Source: CALDTK01 sp965213735 (GTDB lineage: Bacteria; Bacteroidota; Bacteroidia; Chitinophagales; Saprospiraceae). Taken from it: DNA of 64,000 bases. The stretch is taken from positions 124,001 to 188,000 of the forward strand of contig CBDCAB010000006.1 in NCBI GenBank assembly GCA_965213735.1, in the 5' to 3' direction. Made by a program: the position numbers and the translations under genes. Below the pieces are notes generated by a model. The model did not search any database. It worked only from the letters and a program-made list of their open reading frames with translations, and was not told where the DNA came from. This document shows, piece by piece, positions 9,239-18,418 of the stretch. How positions within the stretch are numbered: position 1 is the stretch's first letter; every line of letters begins with the position of its first letter.

Positions 9239-9246
9239 CAAAGTTA
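9239..9246 (-). promoter_or_regulatory. -7 element for the DUF1573 gene
   Basis: On the minus strand this reads TAACTTTG, a perfect TAnnTTTG match, 26 bases ahead of the start codon at 9213. The nearest TTG (9273-9271) is 24 bases upstream, longer than the usual 19, so the -33 box is uncertain. Confidence 0.5.
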
Positions 9247-9348
9247 ACGCCCAACTGCCCTAGCTGCTTTCAACGACTCAATAATATGGCGTTAAGTCCG
9301 CGTTAATAACACCTCCATCACGCTATTCCCAATGCCGCGCCAACGCTT

Positions 9349-9356
9349 TACCTTTG
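9349..9356 (+). promoter_or_regulatory. -7 element for the E1 dehydrogenase gene
   Basis: TACCTTTG matches TAnnTTTG. It would give a leader of about 73 bases before the TTG start at 9436. No TTG is seen at the -33 position, so this is only a half promoter. Confidence 0.4.
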
Positions 9357-9435
9357 TAGCACCGCCCAACTAGCCATCCATTTTGCCCATCCTCGGCCTC
9401 ACGCAAGTCCCAGGATTTAACGAGAACTTTTCGAC

Positions 9436-11790
9436 TTGATCAGCTCAGACACAGCAACCCTCGAGCGTGTAGCAACCAATTCTAACGGTCAAAGCTCACG
9501 CCTGCTCGACCACTACTACCTGTGCTGCCTCAGTAGAGCGTGTAGTGTGCTTGCGCGAAAAGAGGTGCTCACCGGAAAAGCCAAATTCGGCATCATCGGC
9601 GACGGCAAAGAGTTGCCTCAAGTCGCACTTGCCGAACAGTTTAAGCCGGGCGACTGGCGTAGTGGCTACTACCGCGACCAAACCCTCATGCTAGCCCTCG
9701 GCATCGCGACCGCCCAAAACCTCTTCGCTCAGCTATACGCCGACCCGAAGGGCGATCCGTTTAGCGGCGGGCGCCAAATGAATAGCCACTTCGCTACACC
9801 CACCGTCGATGCTCGCGGCCAGCTGCTGCCACTAGCTCAAACCCTCAACAGCTCGAGCGACATCAGCTCAACTGCCGGTCAAATGGCCCGCGGTCTTGGA
9901 CTAGCCTTGGCCTCTAAAAAATTTCGCCAACTACCGGCCTTCGCTGAGTCGCCCCTTTCGCGCCAAGGCCACGAAATCTGCTGGGTCACCATTGGCGACG
10001 CGTCTACCTCGGAAGGCGTCTTCTGGGAATCTGTCAATGCCGCAGGTGTGCTGCAGGTGCCTATGGTGGTGAGCGTTTGGGACGATGGCTACGGCATCAG
10101 CGTACCTATCGAATATCAAACAACAAAGGCTTCTATCAGCGCAGCTCTTGCCGGCTTGCAGCGTACGGAGCAAGAAGCAGGCATCGAAATCCTCAAAGCA
10201 CGAGCCTGGGACTATACCGAACTCGCTAAAGCCTACGCCACCGCAGCCGAACTTGCGCGTCGCGATCACGTGCCGGTATTGGTGCATGTCACTGAAGTCA
10301 CACAGCAACTCGGTCACAGTACCTCCGGCTCGCACGAGCGCTACAAGCCGAAAGAGCGCTTGAAGTTCGAAAAAGAGTACGACTGCAATGTCCGCTTCGC
10401 CAAGTGGCTAGAGACGGAGAAGGGTGTTGCTCCAGCCGCACTCGAAGCCACCAAGGAGCGGGCCGAGAAAGATGCCAAGGCTGCTCAACGAGAAGCCTGG
10501 CGCAGCATGCAGCAGCAGGTCGAAGTGGTAAAGGAGAAGGCACTCGAGTTGCTGCCCGCGACCAGCACTGCAGCCGAGGAATTAGCTAATCTGCGCCAGC
10601 CGATGTTTGCAGATGTATACGTTCCTGTGCGGAGGTACCTGCACCAGCTGCGGCGTGAGGGTAAGCAGCCGAGTGCGGAGTTGTCAGCTTTCGCCAAAAC
10701 ATTCCAAGACAGAGCAGACGAAGACTACCACTCAAAGCTCTACCTAGCCGGAGATCAAAGCGTGCTCAACGTTGCCGCAGAACCGGCCGTGTATGCAGAT
10801 GATGCCGAGGAGAAACCTGGCTTTCAGCTACTCAACCGCTTCTTCGACTACCTCTTTGAGCACAACGATAAAGTGCTCGCCTTTGGAGAGGACGTTGGTC
10901 ATATTGGCGATGTGAATCAAGGCTTTGCCGACCTACAAAAAAAGTACGGGGAGGAGCGCATATTCGATACCGGCATCCGGGAATGGACCATTGTCGGGCA
11001 AGCCATTGGACTTGCGCTGCGAGGTTTTCGACCCATTGCGGAGATACAATACCTCGACTACCTCATCTATGCGATGTCGCCGCTGTCTGATGATTTAGCC
11101 ACCACGCTTTACCGCACCGATGGCATCCAGCAAGCACCTGCTATTATTCGGACACGTGGGCACCGCCTCGAGGGCATCTGGCACTCGGGTTCACCCCTCG
11201 GCATGATGATCAGCGCCCTCCAAGGCATGATCATCTGCGTACCGCGCAACATGCTGCAGGCTGTTGGCATGTACAACGCCCTGCTCAAGGCAAAAGAGCC
11301 CGCCGTTGTCGTCGAAACCCTCAACGCCTACCGCCTCCGCGAACGAGCGCCAAGTAACCTGGAAACCTACACGGTTGCTATCGGGCGAGTTGAAATCATG
11401 CGTGCAGGCACAGCTGTTACCGTGGTGACCTACGGCGCATGTGTCCTCATCTGTGAGGAAGCCGCAGCCACGCTAGCTGAAGAAGGCATTGATGTAGAGC
11501 TGATCGACGTGCAGACCTTGCTCCCGCTCGATGTTGAAGGCGCCATTGGTGCATCTCTGGCAAAGACTGGTAGGCTCCTCGTGGTAGATGAAGACATTCC
11601 TGGAGGTGCAAATGCCTACATCTTGCGGCATGTGCTCGAGGAACAGCAAGGCTACCACCTACTCGATGCCAAACCTCGCACCCTCACTGCCAAAGCTCAC
11701 CGCCCGCCCTTCGGCTCGGATGGTGATTACTTCACTAAGCCCAATGCAGAAGATGTCATTGAGGCGATTGTGGACATGGTCGCCGAATAA
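9436..11790 (+). CDS. alpha-ketoacid dehydrogenase E1, fused alpha and beta subunits
   Basis: The thiamine-diphosphate E1 component of a 2-oxoacid dehydrogenase complex, with both subunits in one 784-residue chain. The alpha part (about 20-330) carries the ThDP motif starting GDASTSEG at about 187 and ending WDDGYGIS. A charged, alanine-rich, probably helical linker (about 330-460) follows. The beta part (about 465-784) has FGEDVG, the pyrimidine-binding domain and the transketolase C-terminal domain. Such fusions are common in Bacteroidota and are usually labelled branched-chain or generic 2-oxoacid dehydrogenase; I cannot settle the substrate. The frame is closed by a stop at 9418, so the only usable start before the alpha domain is the TTG at 9436. 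E2 and E3 are not adjacent. Confidence 0.9.
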   Translation: MISSDTATLERVATNSNGQSSRLLDHYYLCCLSRACSVLARKEVLTGKAKFGIIGDGKELPQVALAEQFKPGDWRSGYYRDQTLMLALGIATAQNLFAQLYADPKGDPFSGGRQMNSHFATPTVDARGQLLPLAQTLNSSSDISSTAGQMARGLGLALASKKFRQLPAFAESPLSRQGHEICWVTIGDASTSEGVFWESVNAAGVLQVPMVVSVWDDGYGISVPIEYQTTKASISAALAGLQRTEQEAGIEILKARAWDYTELAKAYATAAELARRDHVPVLVHVTEVTQQLGHSTSGSHERYKPKERLKFEKEYDCNVRFAKWLETEKGVAPAALEATKERAEKDAKAAQREAWRSMQQQVEVVKEKALELLPATSTAAEELANLRQPMFADVYVPVRRYLHQLRREGKQPSAELSAFAKTFQDRADEDYHSKLYLAGDQSVLNVAAEPAVYADDAEEKPGFQLLNRFFDYLFEHNDKVLAFGEDVGHIGDVNQGFADLQKKYGEERIFDTGIREWTIVGQAIGLALRGFRPIAEIQYLDYLIYAMSPLSDDLATTLYRTDGIQQAPAIIRTRGHRLEGIWHSGSPLGMMISALQGMIICVPRNMLQAVGMYNALLKAKEPAVVVETLNAYRLRERAPSNLETYTVAIGRVEIMRAGTAVTVVTYGACVLICEEAAATLAEEGIDVELIDVQTLLPLDVEGAIGASLAKTGRLLVVDEDIPGGANAYILRHVLEEQQGYHLLDAKPRTLTAKAHRPPFGSDGDYFTKPNAEDVIEAIVDMVAE
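10687..10700 (-). repeat. iterated motif GTTTTGGCGAAAGC, exact
   Basis: Inside the E1 gene linker; encodes AFAKT. Confidence 0.85.
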
Positions 11791-11805
11791 GCAGACACTC
11801 CACCA

Positions 11806-13254
11806 CTAAAAGTCGCTGAAGTAGGCGTCTGCATAGCGACCCACATTGTCTTGAATGTCTGTGCCCTGCGCGCTGTCTTCATCAATAAATTCACTTGCGG
11901 AGCGCGAATAGAGGTAGCGCCTCCACTGGGGTTCGAACACCTCCCCACGTACGGTGGAGTGGAGGAGGGTGTAGCTGGCGTTGTCGAGCGTGTTGTTGTA
12001 AAACAAGAATTTACCCGGACTCTGCCCCGTGCGCTCCACAAAATTGTAGACCCATATCTCGTAGGGTGGGGCGCTTGGATCGTTATTCACCTGCACCCGA
12101 TCATCGGGTAGACCGTACTTGAGGAAGATGTGCCCGCGGTCAGTTTGAAATCCTCGCCCAAAACCTGACTGGAAGTGATAATCTACTTCCCGCGCCACCT
12201 TCATGTAGGCGTTATACGCTACAGCTGGGTGATCAGCGGACTCCCCGTAGAAGTGATTGAAGATCGCGAGCCGCATCGCGTCCGGATTGGCATTTGCTAT
12301 GACCTCATTGACGTATTCAGTTTCGGGCCCACTAAGCACCGGAATGATTGCGCGCAGTACATACTCCAGCGAATCCTCGGTGATGCTATGGGCGAAACTC
12401 TGCTCGTACTCTTGCCGAGGCGTAGACAGTAGGTCGGCGTCGCGCCCTGGGTTGGCTACCGTAAAGATGCTTGCCCTGCCGCCAAACTCCTGCAGTGAGC
12501 GGTCGCGGATCACCATGCGCAGCGCATAGTTGCCGCTCGCCAATTCATTTGTATTGAAGCGTATTAAGAATGGTGTGACCAACTCCTCGGCTGCAAAGCG
12601 CTTGGTTTTACGCATCAAGTCTTCGTGCTCTTCGGTGCTTTGGCCCAGCCGCACGAGCGTGTACTCCAACAGCAAGGGCTGACCCTGCATGTCTGGTGGG
12701 ACATAGGCTTCTACATAAGAGGAGAATCCTGTCATACTCCGCCGGATGAAGTTATCCCGCAGCGGCTCCAGCACAGCACCCCCACGCGCGAGTGGGTTGT
12801 TGAGCGTGTCACCTTTTACTTGCGTCGACAGCTGAATATCAGACAGGCTGAGTTCATCAGCATCGTAGGCTATGTCGATAGTTGTCGCTAGTTTTAGCGT
12901 AAGCTGCTGCTCATCAGCTACATCTGTACCTTCTAACTCGAGCGTGTATGTGCCATTAGCAAGTGGGTAGCGCAGCGCCTGGACGAAATTGCTCATTGTA
13001 TCACTCGCCGGGGCTATGAGTCTCACCTTATCGGCTGCCACAATGTCTTCACCCCGCTTAAAGAGCAGCGTGAAATTCGCAGAAGGTTGAGCACCGACTA
13101 CCGGCCTCAAGCTTGAGCGCTCGGTGATGATATACACTTCGACATAAGGGCCGCTTTCACCAAAGAAGGTGGCGTAACTCACCGAAGCTTTGGGTTGCGC
13201 GAGCGCCGAAGCCATGCACCCAAACATTGCAATCAACAAAAGACATAATCGCAT
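11806..13254 (-). CDS. GWxTD domain-containing exported protein
   Basis: A 482-residue exported protein. I chose the ATG at 13254 because it begins directly with a signal peptide ending ALAQ. A beta-rich middle is followed at about 330-430 by the GWxTD-type domain; the name-giving motif appears here as GFQTDRGHIFLKYGLPDD. This family occurs in Bacteroidota and Acidobacteria and has no settled function. The gene lies 63 bp downstream of the lipoprotein gene 13318-13872 on the same strand, so the two are probably co-transcribed. Confidence 0.88.
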   Translation of the reverse strand: MRLCLLLIAMFGCMASALAQPKASVSYATFFGESGPYVEVYIITERSSLRPVVGAQPSANFTLLFKRGEDIVAADKVRLIAPASDTMSNFVQALRYPLANGTYTLELEGTDVADEQQLTLKLATTIDIAYDADELSLSDIQLSTQVKGDTLNNPLARGGAVLEPLRDNFIRRSMTGFSSYVEAYVPPDMQGQPLLLEYTLVRLGQSTEEHEDLMRKTKRFAAEELVTPFLIRFNTNELASGNYALRMVIRDRSLQEFGGRASIFTVANPGRDADLLSTPRQEYEQSFAHSITEDSLEYVLRAIIPVLSGPETEYVNEVIANANPDAMRLAIFNHFYGESADHPAVAYNAYMKVAREVDYHFQSGFGRGFQTDRGHIFLKYGLPDDRVQVNNDPSAPPYEIWVYNFVERTGQSPGKFLFYNNTLDNASYTLLHSTVRGEVFEPQWRRYLYSRSASEFIDEDSAQGTDIQDNVGRYADAYFSDF

Positions 13255-13317
13255 GCCACGAAGGTAGGGTCGCCGTGTGGCATGTGAGCGCAAGCAGCCC
13301 GACCTAGCGGTGATGAC

Positions 13318-13872
13318 TTAAATGCGTTCCGTCAGCCGGTAGTAATCCTGCACCGTGGCGAGGTATGCTGCTCGCTCGCCTCGATCTTGAAATATGGGTG
13401 CGAAACTGCTGTCGGCCAGCATCACTTCGAGTTCGTGGCCTTCGACGATAGAGCTATACAGTTGAGTTGCGAAGGCATACTGCTCAGGTCGAGTTGCGGT
13501 GTTGAGTGAGTAAATTCCGCTGGTGCTATCACCTGTATACCTCACCCTGAGCGTGGGCGCAAGCGAGGGAAATTTATTCGGCCTGACAAACAGGTAGGCT
13601 TCGTGTTTCACCCAAGCGTTGATGATAATAGGAATCAGCAGCGGCCTGGTCGCAGTTTGCGAAAATTTCCTGTTGCGATAGAGGTCCATGTGCTGCCCTT
13701 TAACAGCCTCTTGGTAGTAGCTACTGGCCCGCACGTTGAGAAAGAAGAGGCGCGAAGGGTCAGTGGTCTGGAAAGCTTCTTCTCCGCTGAAGTCGTGCTG
13801 CGGCTCAGGAGGCGTGCATGCCGCTAGTAGTAGTACGAGGATACTTATGCTGCTTCGCCACAGGCTCGCCAA
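13318..13872 (-). CDS. hypothetical lipoprotein
   Basis: From the TTG at 13872 the product is 184 residues with a clean lipoprotein signal: basic start, hydrophobic core and LLAAC lipobox, Cys19 being the lipidated residue. I prefer this TTG over upstream ATGs (13926 and beyond), which would add about 20 or more residues before the signal and run into the divergent gene. The mature part is about 165 residues of mixed alpha/beta character that I do not recognise. It is upstream of the GWxTD gene on the same strand, and the start region contains a near-match (TCGCCAAAAC) to the iterated motif. Confidence 0.7.
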   Translation of the reverse strand: MASLWRSSISILVLLLAACTPPEPQHDFSGEEAFQTTDPSRLFFLNVRASSYYQEAVKGQHMDLYRNRKFSQTATRPLLIPIIINAWVKHEAYLFVRPNKFPSLAPTLRVRYTGDSTSGIYSLNTATRPEQYAFATQLYSSIVEGHELEVMLADSSFAPIFQDRGERAAYLATVQDYYRLTERI

Positions 13873-13927
13873 AACCGCGCTCAAAGCGATACATTTCCGC
13901 CGGGCCGTGCCGGCTACACCAAACATC

Positions 13928-16393
13928 ATGGAAATGCCCAACAACAGGCCTTGGCCAAAGTTGCTCATCACGGCCGTACTAGCTACCGGCTGGTGGGCCC
14001 TGCTGCACTATGGCGTACATCTTGGCGACGTCAACACTCCGCCACTTGGCACTTTCCTCAATCCCTACGAAGGCTTTTACAGAAGTACCCAAACAAATTA
14101 CTGGAAGTCGCTCAAAGGGGCTACTGCGGTGCGCGCTCCTGTAAAAGTTGTCTATGACGAGCGTCTGGTGCCCCACATCTATGCTACCAGCGCCGCAGAC
14201 CTTTACTATGTACAAGGCTATGTGCAGGCCCAGCATCGACTGTTTCAGTTCGATGTCACTGCTCGCAGCGCGGAAGGTCGGCTGAGTGAAGTGCTGGGCG
14301 AGCAAACCCTCGAGCTCGACATCACACGCCGGCGCATTGGTGGCGCTCAGCTGGCAGATCAGATCGACTCCCTGTGGCGCCTCGACGCCCGCGCCTACGA
14401 GGCCGTATCGCGCTATGCCGATGGTGTAAATGCCTACATCGCCACTCTCCAGCCTCACGATTATCCTATCGAGTACAAACTGCTCGATTTTGCTCCCGAA
14501 CCTTGGTCGCCGCGCAAAACTGCTCTCGTAGCCCTCAGCATGGCCTATACACTCAATTATAAAAATGAAGATGTGCTTGCCACCAATACGCGGGCACTAC
14601 TAGGGGAGCAGACCTACAACGTACTCTTCCCGGAGCGCAATCCACTTACACCGCCCGTCATTCCAGCTGGCACAGGCTACCGTAGTGAGGACACCTTATT
14701 GATTCGCCAAAGTGAAAGTCTAGACTTTTCTGCCCGTTCTGATACGAGGCAAAAGCTTTTGCCAGAGGTTAGAGCTGTGGGTGGAGAGGCCGCACCTAGT
14801 GGTATTGGCTCCAACAACTGGGCAGTGGCAGGATCACGCACGGCCACTGGCAGGCCCTTGCTGGCCAACGATCCCCACCTCGGACTGTCGCTGCCGAGCA
14901 TCTGGTTTGAGTGCGAGCTCCACGCTGGCGGCCTTCACGTCCATGGAGTCAGCCTGCCAGGAGCACCAGGCATTATCATTGGCTTTAACGAGCAGGCGGC
15001 TTGGGGCGTCACCAACGTAGGCATGGATGTGCTCGATTGGCACGAGTTGAAGTATACCGATGCTGATCGGACGGTGTACCTCGACCGCAACAACCAGCCG
15101 CGCGTCGTGCAGCAGCGCGTTGATCGCATCAAGGTTCGTGGCCAAGCCGATGTGCTGGATACGGTGCAACTCACCAGCTACGGGCCTATAGTTTATCCTG
15201 CTGGACATGAGGATTCCCATGCCGGCTATGCGATGGAATGGCTCACGCTGGAGAAGCCGTCTGCTGAAACTATAAATGCTTTTCTCCGCCTCAATCAGGC
15301 TCACGAGGTTGATGATTTTCGCGAAGCCAGTAAGGTATTTGAATGGCCTGCCCAGAATATCGTCTTCGCCAATCATGGAGGTGATATCGCCCTGCGGGTA
15401 AGTGGTCTGCGCCCGCGCAAGCTTCCCCAGCAAGGAAGATTTGTGATCGCGCATGGCTCTCCACAAGCAGTAGGTTTTTTAGGTGCCGATGCCAATCCTA
15501 TGGCAATTAATCCCGCTCAAGGTTTTGTGGCGAGTACCAATCAAATAAGTACGGCAGCTGATTATCCCTACTACTACACTGGCACATTCGATGCCTACCG
15601 CTCGCGCAGAATCAATGAGCAACTAGCAAGCATAGAGTCAGCATCGATGACCGATATGGCTGCACTGCAGCTCGATGACTACAGTGTACTTGCTGCAGAT
15701 CTTGCGCCTGTTTTGCTCGACAAAGTCGACAGGAGCGAGCTTTCTCTGGAGGCTCGCGGCTTGCTCGAGGTGCTCGAGGCCTGGGATTATCGTTATCGTG
15801 CCGATGCTGTAGCTCCTGTAATTTTAGAGCGTTGGTTGCGTGAGGTCGATTCTCTTACGTGGGATGAAATTACGACTCGAGCCGAGGTGGTGATGACCCC
15901 CAATACTTGGGTGCTGGTCGATTTGCTCAAGGACGATCCGCTGAGCCCTTGGTTTGATCATCAATCGACTCCGGCTCGTGAGCATGCAGGTGATTTGATC
16001 ACGTTGGCTTTTCACAACATTGCGGAGCCGCTCGCTGAAGCTGTCGCGGAAGAGCAACTCGACTGGGCTCACGAAAATAATCCCTCGGTGATGCATTTGG
16101 CAAAGATTCCTGCATTTAGCAGGGAGCATTTACGCATCGGCGGCACGAGTTCGGCACTCAACGCGCAGCGGGGCAACATCGGGCCTTCGTGGCGTATGGT
16201 AGTGAGCCTCGAGGAGCCAGTGCGGGCACAGGTGGTGTATCCCGGTGGGCAGAGTGGCAGACCAGGTCATCCGCATTATGCAGACATGCTCGATGCATGG
16301 GCTGCAGGCGAGTATTACCAGGTGAGGCTCGAGCTTTCCCATGATGCACTAGCCGAGCGACCTGGAGCTGTTCACCTTACGGCAAAACCTTAG
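13928..16393 (+). CDS. penicillin acylase family protein (S45 Ntn-hydrolase)
   Basis: An 821-residue precursor of the N-terminal-nucleophile hydrolase family that includes penicillin G acylase and acyl-homoserine-lactone acylases. A single hydrophobic segment (about 10-30) anchors or exports it. The alpha chain region contains the typical ATSAADLYYVQGYVQAQHR stretch. The autocatalytic cleavage site is visible as GIGSNNW, giving Ser295 as the beta-chain nucleophile, followed by LLANDPHL. The start is the first ATG (13928) that places the hydrophobic segment near the N terminus; it leaves 55 bp to the divergent lipoprotein. The natural substrate is not predictable. A CCTTACGGCAAAAC variant of the iterated motif ends 5 bases before the stop codon. 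Confidence 0.92.
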   Translation: MEMPNNRPWPKLLITAVLATGWWALLHYGVHLGDVNTPPLGTFLNPYEGFYRSTQTNYWKSLKGATAVRAPVKVVYDERLVPHIYATSAADLYYVQGYVQAQHRLFQFDVTARSAEGRLSEVLGEQTLELDITRRRIGGAQLADQIDSLWRLDARAYEAVSRYADGVNAYIATLQPHDYPIEYKLLDFAPEPWSPRKTALVALSMAYTLNYKNEDVLATNTRALLGEQTYNVLFPERNPLTPPVIPAGTGYRSEDTLLIRQSESLDFSARSDTRQKLLPEVRAVGGEAAPSGIGSNNWAVAGSRTATGRPLLANDPHLGLSLPSIWFECELHAGGLHVHGVSLPGAPGIIIGFNEQAAWGVTNVGMDVLDWHELKYTDADRTVYLDRNNQPRVVQQRVDRIKVRGQADVLDTVQLTSYGPIVYPAGHEDSHAGYAMEWLTLEKPSAETINAFLRLNQAHEVDDFREASKVFEWPAQNIVFANHGGDIALRVSGLRPRKLPQQGRFVIAHGSPQAVGFLGADANPMAINPAQGFVASTNQISTAADYPYYYTGTFDAYRSRRINEQLASIESASMTDMAALQLDDYSVLAADLAPVLLDKVDRSELSLEARGLLEVLEAWDYRYRADAVAPVILERWLREVDSLTWDEITTRAEVVMTPNTWVLVDLLKDDPLSPWFDHQSTPAREHAGDLITLAFHNIAEPLAEAVAEEQLDWAHENNPSVMHLAKIPAFSREHLRIGGTSSALNAQRGNIGPSWRMVVSLEEPVRAQVVYPGGQSGRPGHPHYADMLDAWAAGEYYQVRLELSHDALAERPGAVHLTAKP
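16375..16388 (-). repeat. iterated motif, outlier CCTTACGGCAAAAC
   Basis: Last codons of the penicillin acylase gene; encodes LTAK. Confidence 0.5.
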
Positions 16394-16397
16394 CAAG

Positions 16398-16778
16398 ATG
16401 ACTCCAATAACAAAGCTGAAGACTCCCGTGCTGGCCTTTTTAATTCTGCTGGTAATGGGTTTGGTCGTCCACCTCACGGTCAGCTGGATTTGGTTTCTGC
16501 CGCTGAGTCTGCTTGTTGGTCTGGCGCTACGTCCTTCCATTCCGGGAGCGCTATTTTGGTCTGGCTTACTTGCGGGAGCGCTCGTTTGGGGGCTTGGAGC
16601 TTTATTTTACGGAAGTGGAGCAAGTACGCTTCCGCAAAACATCGCAGCGCTCTTCGGGCTGGGGTCTGCCGCTGTCTTAGCACTGGTGATATGTCTAGTC
16701 GGTGGATTGTCAGGTGGGCTGTTTATGCTGCTGGGAGCTTATTTGCGCGCAACGATTCAGGGTAATGCTGCGTCTTAG
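16398..16778 (+). CDS. small integral membrane protein, unknown
   Basis: A 126-residue protein made almost wholly of four predicted membrane segments (about 12-30, 33-50, 54-72 and 87-117) with a basic N terminus. It starts 4 bp after the penicillin acylase stop and is surely in the same transcript. No family motif is evident. An iterated motif variant at 16628-16640 encodes TLPQN in the loop between the third and fourth segments. Confidence 0.7.
   Translation: MTPITKLKTPVLAFLILLVMGLVVHLTVSWIWFLPLSLLVGLALRPSIPGALFWSGLLAGALVWGLGALFYGSGASTLPQNIAALFGLGSAAVLALVICLVGGLSGGLFMLLGAYLRATIQGNAAS
16628..16640 (-). repeat. iterated motif, spacer-less, one mismatch
   Basis: GCTTCCGCAAAAC on the plus strand inside the small membrane protein; encodes LPQN. 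Confidence 0.6.
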
Positions 16779-16859
16779 TAAGGAACCCTTAACGCTGGCC
16801 GTAGCGTAGAACTGTTACTTTTATGCGTCTTCCAGGAATTGGAAGAAGCTTTTGCCCTT

Positions 16860-17633
16860 ATGCCCGACCATCGTAGCCTCGTTGTGATCCCCACCTACAA
16901 TGAGATTGAGAACATCAATCGCATGGTACCGGCGGTGTTGTCGCAAGGTGAGTCGTTCGAGTTATTGATTGTCGACGATGGCAGTCCTGACGGTACGGGG
17001 CAGCGCGTGCAAGAACTGCAGGCAGCGCATCCCAACCGCCTGCACTTGCTGTCGCGCCCTGGCAAATTAGGTTTAGGAACAGCCTATCTCGATGGCTTCA
17101 AATGGGGGCTGGCGCGCAATTATGACTACATCTTCGAGATGGACGCCGACTTCAGTCATAGTCCAAAAGATCTGCCTCGCCTCCTGGCACCAGCACTTGC
17201 GGGCGAAGCTGATGTGGTGATTGGCTCGCGCTATACGCGTGGAGGCAAAGTCGCGAATTGGCCTTTCGACCGCATTTTTCTCAGCTATGGCGCCAGCATG
17301 TATGTGCGTGCCATCACGTGGATGCCCGTCAAGGATCCGACGGCTGGTTTTAAGTGCTACCGGCGGGAGGTTTTAGAGGCCCTCGATCTGAATGCGGTGC
17401 GCTTCATTGGCTATGCCTTTCAAATTGAGATGAAATTTCGGGCTTGGCAGCGGGGTTTTCGCTTGCAGGAAGTACCGATCACCTTTACGGATCGGGTGCA
17501 GGGTGTCAGCAAGATGAGCACGAGTATCGTCAAGGAGGCCATACTCGGCGTGTTGCAGATGCGGCTTTCTACCATGCCAGATCCGAGACCAGCGGCAGAC
17601 GCTAAGGCGAGCTCGACGGAGCAGGCGGGCTAA
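16860..17633 (+). CDS. polyprenol monophosphomannose synthase-like glycosyltransferase (GT2)
   Basis: A 257-residue GT-A family 2 enzyme of the DPM1 type, which transfers a sugar from a nucleotide donor to a polyprenyl phosphate at the cytoplasmic face of the membrane. Visible motifs are VVIPTYNE at the N terminus, LIVDDGSPDGT, the metal-binding EMDADFSHSP, and VIGSRY followed by GGKVANWP. There are no C-terminal membrane segments, as in the short soluble DPM1 form. I use the ATG at 16860; a TTG at 16839 is in frame but gives an unconserved tail. It is the last gene before the dcw cluster. Confidence 0.9.
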   Translation: MPDHRSLVVIPTYNEIENINRMVPAVLSQGESFELLIVDDGSPDGTGQRVQELQAAHPNRLHLLSRPGKLGLGTAYLDGFKWGLARNYDYIFEMDADFSHSPKDLPRLLAPALAGEADVVIGSRYTRGGKVANWPFDRIFLSYGASMYVRAITWMPVKDPTAGFKCYRREVLEALDLNAVRFIGYAFQIEMKFRAWQRGFRLQEVPITFTDRVQGVSKMSTSIVKEAILGVLQMRLSTMPDPRPAADAKASSTEQAG

Positions 17634-17901
17634 AGTTGCCCCTGCTGCCCACTTCCTGCCCACTTCCTCCCCCCAGGCAACCCATTTCACCCCCGGCAGA
17701 TAAATCACTGTAAATCAGGCTGTTGCTGTGTCATGAGGCCTTACGCCCCTGCCCACAGCGAACTGATTAAAATCCAGGACAATCTGTTAGTAACTTAATG
17801 TGGATGAATGTGTATATCTATAGAATGCTGTTAATCAATGGGTTGTATGCGTACTCGCCATTGGCTTGGCTGCTCCTGACCGTCAGTCAGTCGGGGTAGG
17901 A
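17634..17901 (+). other. gene-free stretch upstream of the dcw cluster
   Basis: No coding signal. Near its left end two CCCAC words (17648-17652 and 17659-17663, i.e. GTGGG on the minus strand, 11 bases apart) mirror the boxes next to mraZ. The rest is moderately AT-rich (17770-17860) without a recognisable RNA or repeat. Confidence 0.5.
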
Positions 17902-17935
17902 TGGGGCAGAAGTGGGCGAACGTGGGAGAAGTGGT
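17902..17935 (+). promoter_or_regulatory. MraZ operator (GTGGG box array)
   Basis: TGGGG at 17902, GTGGG at 17912 and 17922 and GTGG at 17931, repeating every 9-10 bases. MraZ proteins of other bacteria bind direct GTGGG/TGGG repeats at this period in front of mraZ. The array abuts a TACATTTG -7 element, so bound MraZ would block the promoter. Autorepression of the dcw operon is inferred. Confidence 0.72.
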
Positions 17936-17936
17936 T

Positions 17937-17944
17937 TACATTTG
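17937..17944 (+). promoter_or_regulatory. -7 element of the dcw operon
   Basis: TACATTTG matches TAnnTTTG exactly and lies immediately after the GTGGG boxes. Transcription would start about 12 bases before the mraZ GTG. There is no TTG at -33, the position being occupied by the boxes. Confidence 0.45.
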
Positions 17945-17962
17945 GTCGGCAATACAACCTGT

Positions 17963-18418
17963 GTGCTTGATCTTTTTCTTGGCGAATACGACTGTCGGCG
18001 CGATGATCGCGGGCGGCTTCGGCTACCAGCCGAGATTGTCAATCGACACGAAGAGGATGGTGGACAGTTTGTGTTGCGCAAAGGCATGGACCCCTGCTTA
18101 GTGTTGTACCCGATTTCGACCTGGACACAGGAATCGACGCGGGTCAACAGCCTTGACGACATGGTTGCCAAGGAGCGGAAGTTCAAGCGAATGTTCTTTA
18201 CCACTTCGAAAGCCGTCAAACTCGACGGCAATAGCCGAATCCAAATGCCCAACTTCCTCGTGGAGCGGGCAGGCATAGATCGCGATGTTGTCATTATTGG
18301 TGTCGGCGACCGCTATGAGATTTGGGATAAAGCTGCCCATGATGCTGAAGCGAGTGACTTCGATCAGCTCAATGCGCTGGCTGGCGACATCTTCGGCAAG
18401 CGAAACGAGCAGGCGTGA
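17963..18418 (+). CDS. mraZ: transcriptional regulator / division protein MraZ
   Basis: A DNA-binding ring-forming protein of the AbrB-like fold that represses its own dcw operon. The 151-residue product contains two tandem MraZ repeats: FLGEYDCRRDDRGRLRLPAE at the N terminus and KLDGNSRIQMPNFLVERAG at about 90. I chose the GTG at 17963, which puts FLGEY at residues 5-9 as in the family; further upstream the frame is open but runs through the operator boxes. The stop overlaps the rsmH start by 4 bp (GTGA). Confidence 0.9.
   Translation: MLDLFLGEYDCRRDDRGRLRLPAEIVNRHEEDGGQFVLRKGMDPCLVLYPISTWTQESTRVNSLDDMVAKERKFKRMFFTTSKAVKLDGNSRIQMPNFLVERAGIDRDVVIIGVGDRYEIWDKAAHDAEASDFDQLNALAGDIFGKRNEQA

Noticed and set aside
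14834..15466. Long minus-strand open frame opposite the penicillin acylase gene
   Set aside because: It lies wholly antisense to a well-supported S45 enzyme and shows no motif of its own; it is a by-product of GC-rich codon usage.
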